Shown piece by piece: positions 1 through 8,398 of a stretch of DNA of 64,000 nt. Under the pieces are notes generated by a model. That model did no database searches, had not been told where the DNA came from, and saw only the letters and a program-made list of their open reading frames with translations. Each line of letters starts with the position of its first letter. The first letter of the stretch is position 1. The stretch lies in contig NZ_CP088952.1 of assembly GCF_021165955.1 (NCBI RefSeq), positions 4,774,001-4,838,000 of the forward strand. The letters are read 5' to 3'. The DNA comes from Massilia endophytica. Its GTDB lineage: Bacteria > Pseudomonadota > Gammaproteobacteria > Burkholderiales > Burkholderiaceae_D. The position numbers were made by a program, and so were the translations under genes.

Positions 1-708
1 GCCAATCTTCCGCTGCAATTGGCGGGTCGCGTTTGCGTCCTTGTCATGGTAAGGCGAGAGTACCGTCAGCGTTTCGGGAGCCGGAACGAAGCGTTTCACC
101 AGCCCGATCAGTTTTTCGCCGGCAGGGTTTCCCAAGCTGGACACAAGAAATGCCGTACGCGCCGACCCTGCGTTGCGAACATTGATCCTTGATTGAGTGA
201 GGGCCCGCTTCGAAAAGTAGCTTACGGCCCGCCGCTCCGCCCCTTCGGCCAGATTGGCGACCACGGCGACTTCTTCGAGAAATTGGCTGAATTCCTCAAA
301 CACCTCAGGCTCGGCAGTGGCGCTGACTGCGTCGAGTACCTCCAATTGCCCGCCCTGGCCGGCGGCAGTGAGGTTCCCGCTGCCGACGACCAGGATGTCG
401 CCACCAGTGGTTTCCAAGTAGGCCAGTTTTGGATGGAAAATGCCGCCCGATGCGCCAGTCGCACTGATGACGCGGTACCGGCTGCCGCCAAACTGGCTCC
501 TGGTATTATCGATACTGCATAAGGCCTCTCGCGAATCGACCATTACAACGATGCTTTCGCAGTCGTTCTGTCTCAGTAGAGGGTAAAGCGTTGATTCGAA
601 CCAAGTTGCCGAAAAGGTGTACGACGTCAGCAGTACGCGCCTGGGTTTTACAGCTTTAATAATGCCGTATAGATTGTTCAACCGGTCCTCGCGAGCTATG
701 TTGAGCAA
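1..708 (-). CDS. Phospholipase D-like domain protein (partial, 3' end outside window)
   Basis: The minus strand is open from the left edge to about position 708 and encodes at least 235 residues. An HxK-type motif (FHPKLAYLE, near 433-415) followed about 15 residues later by GSGNLTAA is the PLD-superfamily active-site signature: His and Lys, then the downstream G-S-G-N. Before it comes an alpha/beta stretch (RRVLLTSYTFSATWFE) typical of PLD-fold N-termini. A second HKD half would lie beyond the window. No ATG fits: an in-frame TGA sits at 712-714 and the first usable codon is TTG at 708. Family members include nucleases, lipid hydrolases and helicase partners in defence loci; which applies cannot be told. 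GC is visibly lower than in the genes to the right, so recent acquisition is possible. Reading frame and fold are well supported; start and function are uncertain. Confidence 0.7.
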   Translation of the reverse strand, partial: MLNIAREDRLNNLYGIIKAVKPRRVLLTSYTFSATWFESTLYPLLRQNDCESIVVMVDSREALCSIDNTRSQFGGSRYRVISATGASGGIFHPKLAYLETTGGDILVVGSGNLTAAGQGGQLEVLDAVSATAEPEVFEEFSQFLEEVAVVANLAEGAERRAVSYFSKRALTQSRINVRNAGSARTAFLVSSLGNPAGEKLIGLVKRFVPAPETLTVLSPYHDKDANATRQLQRKIG

Positions 709-1103
709 ATATCAGTAGAAGACGCATGCGACGCCTCGAGGAATAGTGTGTCAGCCCCTCTATCACAACAATTCTACGTCACCACAGCTACGTCACCACA
801 GCGAGCCCGAGCCTGTCCGGACTTTCGCTGACTTGATCTAGCCATTAATCCGAGAGACAGCGCAAAATCGCAAATTCCGGGCCACGTGAGGGGACTTCCT
901 GCTGGAGCTGCTACTGACAGGTGGACACATGCGCGAGAACTCCTTCAGTTTGCTGCAAAAGTCGCCACGCGGGAGTACCGGATGCGCCCATATCTGCCGG
1001 TACTTGTAGCTGGCGCTCGTGACGAAAGAAATGCCGGTCGGTTACTTGGGAATATGACTGCGCGGCCAGGAACGCGGCCGTTGCATGGCAATAGGACTCC
1101 GGC
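709..1103. other. Intergenic region, no gene seen
   Basis: About 395 bp between the PLD-like gene and the hybrid kinase. A short forward reading frame at 886-1107 has no ribosome site and no recognisable family. The region has lower GC than the rest of the window and contains one 14-bp tandem duplication. It contains the promoter of the PLD-like gene by position, but no clear -35/-10 pair stands out. Confidence 0.6.
774..801. repeat. Perfect 14-bp tandem duplication
   Basis: CTACGTCACCACAG occurs twice without interruption or mismatch. It lies in the low-GC gap upstream of the PLD-like gene. It is probably a simple slippage duplication; no function can be assigned. Confidence 0.8.
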
Positions 1104-3938
1104 TTAATGCCGCACCGGCGGCGCTGTCTGTTCGGCTATCGGCATGTTCATTGACAGCAGCACGTCCAGTTCCGTGTGGTTGACCGGTTTGGTCAGGTGA
1201 AAGTCGAAACCTGCCTCGCGCGTCAGGCGGCGGTCGCTTTCCTGGCCCCAGCCGGTGACGGCGATGATGCGCGGCCCCGGTCGGGTCGTCATTCCCCGCA
1301 GCTCGCGCGCAACATCGAAGCCGGACATGCCCGGCATGCCCAGGTCGAGCAGCACCACCTCGGGCTCGAACTCGAATGCGAGCTTGAGCCCTTCCCGCCC
1401 GTCATGCACTTCGCGCACCTCGTGGCCGGAGGCCTGCAACAGCGCGGCCATGCTGGTGGCGGCATCGCGGTTGTCGTCGACCACGAGAACCCGGCGCGGA
1501 TGCAATCGCGCCTCGTGGCTGGTGCGGGCCCCTTCGGTCGGCGCCACAGCGGGCCGCTCAAGCAGCGGCAGGTAGACCGTGAAAGTGCTGCCCTTGCCCG
1601 CCCCTTCGCTCGCCGCCCCGACAGTGCCGCCATGGAGCTCGACGAAGCCCTTCACCAGCGACAGCCCGATGCCGAGCCCACCCTGGCTGCGCTCCAGCGC
1701 GGGAGTGACCTGCGAGAACAAGCCGAAAATATCCTCGAGGTGTTCCGGCGGAATGCCGATGCCGCTATCGGAGATTGAGATCTTTGCCCTTCCCGGCAGG
1801 CGTTCGGCTGAAACGCTGATGACGCCCCCGCGCGGCGTGAACTTGATGGCGTTGTTCAGCAGGTTGAGGAAGCACTGGACCATGCGCGTGGTATCCGCGG
1901 AGGCATATAGCGGATCGTCCGGCAGGTGCACCACCACCTCGTGCCCTGCGGACTTCAGCGTTTCCTCCACTGCCTGCAGCGCGTCGGACAGGCAGTCGAC
2001 CAGCGACACATCCGCCTTGCGCAGGGAAACCTTGCCCTGGGTGATGCGGGACACCTCCAGCAGGTCGTCAACCAGCCGCGCGAGGTGGCGGGACTGGCGG
2101 TCGATGACGGCCAGCAGCCGTCCCGCATTGGCCGGAAGCCCGGGGATGCGCGACAGCAGCTCGGTGGCGTTGCGGATCGGCGCCATCGGATTGCGCAGTT
2201 CGTGGGCGAGGGTGGCCAGGAACTCGTCCTTGCGCTGGTCGGCCAGCTTGAGCGCCTGTTCCGCCTCGGTCTGCGCGGTGATATCGGCGTTGACTCCGAA
2301 CCAGTGGATGATCTGCCCTTCCTTGTTGCGCAGCGCCACCGCGCGGCTCAGGAACTGACGCCATCGGCCATCGGTACCTTTCAGGGGCACCACCATTTCG
2401 TAGGGCTCGCCGGTGGCAACCGAATGGCGCCACCGCTCGACGATGGTCGGCAACAGTTCCGGATCGTTGACCTGCCGCCAGCCCCAGCCCTCCGCCTCGC
2501 TCAGCGACAGTCCGGTGTACTCGTGCCAGCGCCGGTTGTACCAGTAGATCCAGCCGTCCGGGCGCGCCATCCACGCGATCTCGGGCAGCTCGTCCGCGAG
2601 CGTGTGGAAATGCGCCTCCATCTCCTCTGCCGCCGCTTCGCCACGCTTGCGCTCCGTAATGTCGGCGATGACGCCGGATACCACCGATGCCCTGCCATTG
2701 TCGTCGTAGCCCGCTTTCCCCCGTGCGAAGGCCCAGCGCCTGTTTCCCTTCGCGTCGCGCAGGCGGAACTCGACGTGGCAGTCGCGCCTGCTGCTGAGGC
2801 ATTCGCGCACCTGCGCGCGAAGGCGGTCGCGATCCTCGGCGAACACGTAGTGCATCAGCGCATCTGGCGCCGATCCCAGTTCCCCGGCTTGAAGCCCAAG
2901 GATGTCGCGCTCTACTTCGGGGCTCCACCATGCACGGTTGTCGACCAGGTTCCAGTTGAACACGCCCATCTGGCCCGCTTCCAGTGCCAGGCGCAGCACT
3001 TGCTGCATCTCCTGGAGCTTGGCTGCGGTGCGTGCTGTGGCCTGGGCTTCGGCCAGGTCCTGGTACATGCGGCGCTGCTCGGTCAGGAGCATGATGAGGA
3101 CGAAGCTCGAAGCGACCAGTGCGTAGACCCTGCCTGTGTAGAAGCCGACATCCCACCGGCCAGCGTTGAACACGCTCACGAGTCCGATCTCGAAGAACCA
3201 TGCGGACAGCACCACCACGAGCCACATATCCATCGTTGACGTGGAGCGGCGGGTGAACAGGATCACCAGGGCCAGCCCGGTAATGAACCATTGGCCATAG
3301 CGCCCGACGTTGAAGGCGGACGAGTATCGGTCGTTCTTCAGCATCTCGGGCAGCCAGTCGCCGCCCGCCGTTGCCAGCGCACCCAGCATGGCGGCGCAAG
3401 CGAGCGTCACCAGCACTGCCTGCGCCGTCGCCCACCCCGGCCGCTCGGCCCGCCAGTCGGCCTGCTTGAGAAAGGAATAGGCGATGACGGAAGCGGGAAA
3501 GCCGATGTGCCAGAAGACGTGCAGATAGCCCGTGGTCTGTGGGCCCGCGCCAAGCAGCCCGGTGGGCGCAAAGACGCCCGGGAAGGACAGGAGGTGTACC
3601 GTCGCCATGACGGCCGAGTACAGGTAGCCGCAGGCCAGGATGAGGATGCAGCGCTTGCGGACGAGGTAGAAGTAGCCGAGCAATAGTGTCATCGTGATCA
3701 GGTCGTTGATCACGAGAACGGGCTGGTGCAGGGGAATGAACCACGGCGCGGCTGACAGCGGCGTGCTGGCGAAAGGGATGAGCGCAATAAACATCCCGAG
3801 CGATACTGCAACGATGATCAGGGCCAGCCGCACCGAGGCCGGTCCCGCCCCGTACTCGAACAGGGTTCTTGCTGCCTGGCTGTCAGTGGACGCCGCATCC
3901 TCGGGCGGGATACCTGACAACTTGGATATGTAATTCAT
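1104..3938 (-). CDS. Hybrid sensor histidine kinase/response regulator with MASE4 membrane domain
   Basis: Inner-membrane hybrid kinase of 944 residues from ATG 3938; the frame stays open to a GTG at 4004, but the family start fits better here. Order: a MASE4-type integral membrane sensor (about residues 25-290, several hydrophobic helices), two PAS domains (about 320-430 and 450-575), HisKA with phospho-acceptor His579 in LATLAHELRNP, a HATPase_c domain with N-box NLLNNAIKF and a G-rich GLGIGLSLV lid, then a C-terminal receiver with Asp865 in LLDLGMPGMSG. The receiver would take the phosphate from His579. No DNA-binding output domain or partner regulator is adjacent, so the signal must leave through another protein. 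Domain calls are confident; the stimulus is unknown. Confidence 0.88.
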   Translation of the reverse strand: MNYISKLSGIPPEDAASTDSQAARTLFEYGAGPASVRLALIIVAVSLGMFIALIPFASTPLSAAPWFIPLHQPVLVINDLITMTLLLGYFYLVRKRCILILACGYLYSAVMATVHLLSFPGVFAPTGLLGAGPQTTGYLHVFWHIGFPASVIAYSFLKQADWRAERPGWATAQAVLVTLACAAMLGALATAGGDWLPEMLKNDRYSSAFNVGRYGQWFITGLALVILFTRRSTSTMDMWLVVVLSAWFFEIGLVSVFNAGRWDVGFYTGRVYALVASSFVLIMLLTEQRRMYQDLAEAQATARTAAKLQEMQQVLRLALEAGQMGVFNWNLVDNRAWWSPEVERDILGLQAGELGSAPDALMHYVFAEDRDRLRAQVRECLSSRRDCHVEFRLRDAKGNRRWAFARGKAGYDDNGRASVVSGVIADITERKRGEAAAEEMEAHFHTLADELPEIAWMARPDGWIYWYNRRWHEYTGLSLSEAEGWGWRQVNDPELLPTIVERWRHSVATGEPYEMVVPLKGTDGRWRQFLSRAVALRNKEGQIIHWFGVNADITAQTEAEQALKLADQRKDEFLATLAHELRNPMAPIRNATELLSRIPGLPANAGRLLAVIDRQSRHLARLVDDLLEVSRITQGKVSLRKADVSLVDCLSDALQAVEETLKSAGHEVVVHLPDDPLYASADTTRMVQCFLNLLNNAIKFTPRGGVISVSAERLPGRAKISISDSGIGIPPEHLEDIFGLFSQVTPALERSQGGLGIGLSLVKGFVELHGGTVGAASEGAGKGSTFTVYLPLLERPAVAPTEGARTSHEARLHPRRVLVVDDNRDAATSMAALLQASGHEVREVHDGREGLKLAFEFEPEVVLLDLGMPGMSGFDVARELRGMTTRPGPRIIAVTGWGQESDRRLTREAGFDFHLTKPVNHTELDVLLSMNMPIAEQTAPPVRH

Positions 3939-4066
3939 ACGCAATGAGCACCACCAAGCTTTCGCGGAACCCATCGTATGCCAGGTAGCAGTGGAGCGGA
4001 GCACGGTACAGGCCGCGCTAGCTGGCGGAATCCGTCACCGGGGAGTGACGGTCCGCCGCAGGGTGC

Positions 4067-4687
4067 TCAGCGCTGAGCCGTGGGGACCGGCGCCGCCGGC
4101 GCCTGCTCCAGAAGAAGCTTCTGCATCTGCAGCAAGGCGTCCTGCATGGCCAGCTTGCCGCTCAGGCCGAAGTCGTTCTTAAACTCCGAAAACTCGGCAT
4201 TGCCCTTGCCAACCACCCGCTTGGTGTCGATTGTGCGGCCACTGGTGTCGCTGATCTCGCAAACGAGGTCCACCGTGAAGTAGGTGGGCGGCCAGGTCAT
4301 CATGCTCGACGAAGAGGAATTGGGCTCGATGCGCGGCTTGACGATGTAGTTCAGCGCATTCTGCTGGATGGCCTGCTGGTCGGACGGGCTTTTCAGTGTC
4401 GTCACGTTCTCGTAGACGTTGGTGAGCATTTTGTAGAAGCCCACTTCCAGGTCGCGGTAGGGCTTGGTGCTCACCTTGTCGCCACCGCCGCCCGGGGTGA
4501 TGCGCTCCTGTTCGCGCTGAGCGGCGTCGACGTAGTAGCCGACGTTCGCCTTGACCCGCGGCTTGGCATCGGCCGGGCGTTCGATCTTGGCGATGTCGGG
4601 CGTGATCACGATGGGATGGGAGCAGGCGGTCAGCAGCACGGCCGCTACGACGCCGCATCCCAGTTTGCATGCACGAACGAAGGTCAT
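4067..4687 (-). CDS. Secreted lipoprotein of unknown function
   Basis: A 206-residue lipoprotein. The start at 4687 is preceded by AAGGAGG about 5 bases upstream and overlaps the stop of the next upstream gene (ATGA at 4684-4687), showing translational coupling. The N-terminus is a lipoprotein signal with lipobox LLTAC near residue 20. The mature part has a Ser run before a beta-rich C-terminal half (YFTVDLVCEISDTSGR) and a helical Gln-rich tail. I do not recognise the family. It is the last of three consecutive lipoprotein genes on this strand, which suggests a shared envelope role. Confidence 0.8.
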   Translation of the reverse strand: MTFVRACKLGCGVVAAVLLTACSHPIVITPDIAKIERPADAKPRVKANVGYYVDAAQREQERITPGGGGDKVSTKPYRDLEVGFYKMLTNVYENVTTLKSPSDQQAIQQNALNYIVKPRIEPNSSSSSMMTWPPTYFTVDLVCEISDTSGRTIDTKRVVGKGNAEFSEFKNDFGLSGKLAMQDALLQMQKLLLEQAPAAPVPTAQR

Positions 4688-5259
4688 TGCGCCTCCTTGT
4701 TCAGCGCGGTGGAAAAGTCGGGATCGGCGTACAGCGCCGCCAGCAGTTTCGAGACCAGAACCGGATAGGCGCCGATGGCGTTCGGAATGGCGACCGCGCC
4801 GACGAAGGACGAGTCCCATTCGTGGTTGGCCGACTTCACCTTGTCATACTTCACGCCGCTGGCGCCGCTGACCACGAAGCGCGCGGAAATGATGCCATTG
4901 CCTTTGCTGAAACCCGAAGCATCCAGTTCGTTCTTCAGGAGCGTGCCCGTGATGACGGTCGACGCGTCGGGCGACAAGCTGCCGGCCAGCGTCAGTTCCT
5001 GTTTCAGCGCTTCGGCCACGTAGGCGGCGTACGAGGAATCGTAGGGAGAGTTCATCGAATTGCCGCGCAGGGAGATCGGGTTGGCGTTCTGCTTGTCCTG
5101 GGCGGAGCTGAAGGCGCCCACTTTCGCTTTGGCCGAGCTGGCTTTCTTGATCGCCGCCACGTTGTCCAGAACGGGCGAATACTGGGGGGCATTGGTGCTG
5201 CATGCCGTCAGGCTGAGCGCGAGCAGCAGGCTGCTGCCCGCAATGAGAATGCGTTTCAT
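4684..5259 (-). CDS. Lipoprotein of unknown function
   Basis: A 191-residue protein with a clear lipoprotein signal (MKRILIAGSS..LSLTACST; lipobox Cys at about residue 20). The mature domain contains a region reading like the alpha/beta fold of periplasmic assembly lipoproteins (YAAYVAEALKQELTLAG, then VITGTLLKNELD). That resemblance is structural only; no named family is recognised. It lies 18 bp downstream of the third lipoprotein gene and is translationally coupled to the 206-residue lipoprotein after it. Confidence 0.8.
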   Translation of the reverse strand: MKRILIAGSSLLLALSLTACSTNAPQYSPVLDNVAAIKKASSAKAKVGAFSSAQDKQNANPISLRGNSMNSPYDSSYAAYVAEALKQELTLAGSLSPDASTVITGTLLKNELDASGFSKGNGIISARFVVSGASGVKYDKVKSANHEWDSSFVGAVAIPNAIGAYPVLVSKLLAALYADPDFSTALNKEAQ

Positions 5260-5277
5260 GGTGAGCTTTCTATCGGT

Positions 5278-5715
5278 TTATTTTGCTGCGGCGGAATCGG
5301 TCATCGCGCCAGGTGCGGCTGGCCGATCGCCAATGGGGCGCATGGTGATGGCAACGGTGTTGGGGTAGTCGAACCCGGCTCCGGTATTGCGGTCGACGAT
5401 GTAGCCGATGCCGCCGCCGAACAGGATGTTGCCCCATACCGCAGTGTTGGACTTCGAAACGACAGTGGCATTGCCGACCATGTCATGGCGCTTGCAGTCG
5501 ATGACCAGGTCGCCGGTGCTCTTGTGCACAGTAGCGGTGCCCGGGCTCGTGACGAACCAGTTGCCCGAGTCATTGGTCAGCGTGCAGCCGATGCCCGTAA
5601 TTTCCTGGTTGTTGTGAACGGTGGTGACCGAAAGTGGTTGCAGCTTGTTACCGCTGATGGATGCGCAGCCGGTAAGCAGCGCAGCCGCCAGGACTGCCGA
5701 TGTTTTTGTTAGCAT
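5278..5715 (-). CDS. Lipoprotein of a widespread uncharacterised family
   Basis: 145 residues from ATG 5715, which has AGGGA upstream; the frame extends to 5763 without a better start. The signal peptide ends at lipobox LLTGC. The mature part carries the pattern CTLTNDSGNWFVTSPGTA and then LVIDCKRHD. I recognise this pattern from many proteobacterial small lipoproteins of unknown function. A glycine-rich segment (ILFGGGIGYIVD) follows, as usual in that family. First gene of a three-lipoprotein operon. Confidence 0.8.
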   Translation of the reverse strand: MLTKTSAVLAAALLTGCASISGNKLQPLSVTTVHNNQEITGIGCTLTNDSGNWFVTSPGTATVHKSTGDLVIDCKRHDMVGNATVVSKSNTAVWGNILFGGGIGYIVDRNTGAGFDYPNTVAITMRPIGDRPAAPGAMTDSAAAK

Positions 5716-5833
5716 TTTTATCCCTGTTTTGGTGGGCTGCCGCGTGCGCGGCAGCGTCCGCATTCTAGAAGCAAAATGCTTTGAGAAAACTATCCAAAAC
5801 TCACACTTGATTGATTTCCCTTACAGGCCAGCC

Positions 5834-6190
5834 TCAGATCACCCGGCGTGGCGCCGCCGTGGCGGGATCTCCGCTGTTCGGGGTGCCTGTCGGCTCGATG
5901 AGCAGGATATGCGCTTCGCCGTGCGCGCGCGGGCGGTGGCTCACGCCGCGTGGCACCACATACATCTGGCCCTGGCCCAGCTTCACCGTGGACCCGTCCT
6001 CCAGGTCGATCTCCAGGCTGCCAGCGAGGACGAGGAAGAAATCGTCGGTATCGGGATGAACGTGCCAGTGATAGTCGCCCCGCAGTTTTGCCACCATCAC
6101 GTCGTGGCCGTTGAAAAGGCCGACGGTGCGGGGCTGGAAAGCTTCGTCGAAGGTGCTGAGCTTCTGGGATAAATCGACAGCGTGCGGCAT
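5834..6190 (-). CDS. Cupin-domain protein
   Basis: 118-residue single-domain cupin. Cupin motif 1 is recognisable as YHWHVHPDTDDFFLVLAG and motif 2 as VPRGVSHRPRA, giving His, His, Glu/Asp and His metal ligands. Small stand-alone cupins of this type bind a divalent metal; substrate and reaction are not predictable. It is divergent from the AraC regulator at 6261, with a shared 70-bp promoter region, so regulation by that protein is plausible. ATG 6190 is preceded by AAGGAGA. Confidence 0.85.
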   Translation of the reverse strand: MPHAVDLSQKLSTFDEAFQPRTVGLFNGHDVMVAKLRGDYHWHVHPDTDDFFLVLAGSLEIDLEDGSTVKLGQGQMYVVPRGVSHRPRAHGEAHILLIEPTGTPNSGDPATAAPRRVI

Positions 6191-6260
6191 GCGGGTCTCC
6201 TTCCAAATGAAAGGCTCATGGTGTCGCAGGCGCAGCGAGGCGGTCTAGTACAATTGTTGC

Positions 6261-7112
6261 ATGGACCTCATCTCCAGCCCCGCGGCAGGAAACCACGTCG
6301 AGATCGCCGCCCTCGATGCTGGCGTCATCCTGATGGAGGCGCGCTTCACGGACTATGCGTTCGAGCGCCACAGCCATGACTGCTATGCAATCGGCGTGAC
6401 AGGCGAAGGCACGCAGAGCTTCCGCTGCAAGGGCCGCCGGTATGACAGCCGTCCCGGGGAATTCGTTCTGTTCAACCCTGACGAAGATCATGACGGCGAT
6501 CGTGGAAGCTCCGATGGCTTCCGCTACCAGATGCTCTACTTGCCGGAACAATTCGTGCGCGACTGCGTGGATGCCGATGCGGGACTGGATGCATCGTTCT
6601 ACCTGCAAGCGCCCAACCTCAGCGACCGCCGCATGGCCCGTGATTTCCTGCGCCTGGCCCGTGTACTTTGGACTGAGCGCTACGAAACCTTGAGGGCGGA
6701 AACGCTGCTTCGGGAATTCATTGCAGGTCTTCTGATGCAGCACGGCGAGCGGCCCCGGCCGGAAGCGATACCGCCGAAGGCCGTGGGCATGGAGAAGCTG
6801 GCCAGGGCGAAGGATTATATCCGCTCAAACTTCTGGCGCGAACTGACAGTGGGCGAGCTGGCCACGGTTGCGGGCCTGTCGCGCGCCCACCTCACACGCG
6901 CCTTCACGGCGGCGTTCCATACCCCGCCGCACGTCTATCTCAATGCGGTCCGCATCGCGCAGGCGCAGAGGCTGATACGCAATGGCATGCCGCTTGCCGC
7001 CGTGGCCGCCGAGTGCGGCTTTTCAGACCAGAGCCACTTCGCGCGGCGGTTCAAGGGAAGCATCGGCCTGGCTCCAAGCCAGTGGCGGCAGGCCGTCCTG
7101 GCCAGAACCTAG
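6261..7112 (+). CDS. AraC-family transcriptional regulator
   Basis: 283 residues. The N-terminal half is an AraC-type cupin ligand-binding domain (AraC_binding: FERHSHDCYAIGVTGEG, FVLFNPDEDHDG). The C-terminal ~100 residues hold two helix-turn-helix units (LTVGELATVAGLSRAHLTRAF and AAVAAECGFSDQSHFARRF), the standard AraC signature. It is divergent from a cupin gene and overlaps the 3' end of the anti-sigma gene by 4 bp tail-to-tail. The effector is unknown; the divergent cupin gene is the likely target. Confidence 0.92.
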   Translation: MDLISSPAAGNHVEIAALDAGVILMEARFTDYAFERHSHDCYAIGVTGEGTQSFRCKGRRYDSRPGEFVLFNPDEDHDGDRGSSDGFRYQMLYLPEQFVRDCVDADAGLDASFYLQAPNLSDRRMARDFLRLARVLWTERYETLRAETLLREFIAGLLMQHGERPRPEAIPPKAVGMEKLARAKDYIRSNFWRELTVGELATVAGLSRAHLTRAFTAAFHTPPHVYLNAVRIAQAQRLIRNGMPLAAVAAECGFSDQSHFARRFKGSIGLAPSQWRQAVLART

Positions 7113-7822
7113 CGTTGCCAGTGGCGCTCGCGGGCGGCGCGTTCCGCTGTCGCGTCCAGCGCCTGGCCATCGATGCGCCCATCGATGGCATCGAGAACCG
7201 CGGGCGGCAGCTGGGCCGCGGCCTGGCGGATGCCGCCCTGCTGCCCCGCTTCCGTTTCCTGGATCATCGGCACCACCCAGTTGCCCCCTTCGCGGCAGGC
7301 AAGGCCCGCGCTGGCTTGCGCGGTGAAGCTGCGGCAGTAGCTGCCATCCCTGGCGAGGAAGCTGATGCCGGGCTGTATCGGGGACTTCCCGGGCTCGCTG
7401 GCCAGCTGCTGCGACAGGGCGTCCGCCAGCGCGCCGCGCGCCACGAGGCGGCCCGACGCATCGGCCGCGAGCAGCGCCTCGCTGGTGGACGGCGCCTGCC
7501 GCGTGCCCAGCAGCCCAGCAAAGACACCGATGGCCAGCGAGGCGGCCATGGCAGCCCAGTGCGGCAGGCCCCAGTGGCGCCGTGCCTCGCGCCTTGCCCG
7601 CGCGGCGGAGAGTTCGTCCGTCTGCGGCTGGAGCACGGGCGGTACAGGTTCGTCCAGAACGCCCGCAAAAGCGGCGAACACGTCGCTGCGCAGGGACTGG
7701 TGGCGGGCGACGGCCGCCGCAACGGCGGGGTCTTCCTGCATGGCGCGCTCGATCTGCGCGCGCTGCGCGGCGTCCAGCTCGCCATCGGCATAGGCCATCA
7801 ATTCTTCGTCGGAGAACTTCAT
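7109..7822 (-). CDS. Anti-sigma factor, membrane-anchored
   Basis: 237 residues from ATG 7822, which overlaps the stop of the sigma gene (ATGA 7819-7822). The cytoplasmic N-terminus (MKFSDEELMAYADGELD) is the typical anti-sigma opening, but the usual HxxxCxxC zinc motif is absent. One membrane helix lies near residues 92-110 (WAAMAASLAIGVFAGLLGT). The periplasmic part contains two cysteines (SYCRSF and GLACREG) that could form a disulfide. Role by context: it holds the partner ECF sigma factor inactive until an envelope signal arrives. The neighbouring subtilase is secreted and might be a target. Confidence 0.85.
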   Translation of the reverse strand: MKFSDEELMAYADGELDAAQRAQIERAMQEDPAVAAAVARHQSLRSDVFAAFAGVLDEPVPPVLQPQTDELSAARARREARRHWGLPHWAAMAASLAIGVFAGLLGTRQAPSTSEALLAADASGRLVARGALADALSQQLASEPGKSPIQPGISFLARDGSYCRSFTAQASAGLACREGGNWVVPMIQETEAGQQGGIRQAAAQLPPAVLDAIDGRIDGQALDATAERAARERHWQR

Positions 7823-8325
7823 TGTGTGTTCCTGGCTTGGTCGGACAACAGCTTCTGCAGCGCCTCGCGGGCGCGCGCAAGGCGGCTGGTGAGGGTTCCC
7901 ATGGGTATTTCCAGCACCTCCGCCGCTTCCTTGTAGGGCAGGCCGTCCACCAGCACCAGGGCGACCACCAGCCGGTGTTCTTCGGACAGCATGCTGACGG
8001 CCTTGCGCACCGCCAGGCTCTGCTGCAAGCCTTCGGTGGGGTCGTCGCCCACATGCTCGCCCTCCTCTTCGGGGGCGAACAGCCGGTCGCGGCGGATGCG
8101 GCTGCGCACTTCGTCCACCCAGGCGTTCTTGATGATGCGGAAGAGCCAGCTGTCCAGCCGCGTTCCCGCTTCCCACTGCCCGCTTCGGCCCAGGGCGCGT
8201 TCGACGGCGATCTGCACCAGGTCGTCCGCATCCTCCCGGTGCCAGGTCAGGGCGCGGGCGAAACGGCGCAGCCTCGGCAGCAGGGAGGCAATCTCGGCAG
8301 CTATGGGAGCGCTGGCGGGCGGCAT
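7819..8325 (-). CDS. ECF-type RNA polymerase sigma factor
   Basis: 168 residues, the usual ECF size. Region 2 (RRFARALTWHREDADDLVQ, DSWLFRIIKNAWVDEVR) and region 4 (YKEAAEVLEIPMGTLTSRLARAR helix-turn-helix) are both clear. It is followed by its anti-sigma with a 4-bp overlap, and is divergent from the secreted subtilase gene with only 73 bp between starts. No Shine-Dalgarno is evident before the ATG at 8325, so translation may be weak. It probably controls its own operon; I cannot assign target promoters from the sequence. Confidence 0.92.
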   Translation of the reverse strand: MPPASAPIAAEIASLLPRLRRFARALTWHREDADDLVQIAVERALGRSGQWEAGTRLDSWLFRIIKNAWVDEVRSRIRRDRLFAPEEEGEHVGDDPTEGLQQSLAVRKAVSMLSEEHRLVVALVLVDGLPYKEAAEVLEIPMGTLTSRLARAREALQKLLSDQARNTQ

Positions 8326-8398
8326 ATTAGGTAAACGTTCGTGGCGGCTGGTTTCTTCCGGTGCGAGGCGCCGGGCTCCATCATATTATCATTCGCCC

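Noticed and set aside
222..491. Minus-strand 89-residue frame inside the PLD-like gene
   Set aside because: It is in a different frame from the one with the HPK and GSGNLT motifs, so it is a shadow.
886..1107. Forward 73-residue reading frame between the PLD gene and the hybrid kinase
   Set aside because: No ribosome site, no family pattern and no conserved-looking composition; overlaps the kinase stop.
7991..8398. Upstream extension of the subtilase frame
   Set aside because: It overlaps the sigma gene and removes the signal peptide; ATG 8399 is better.
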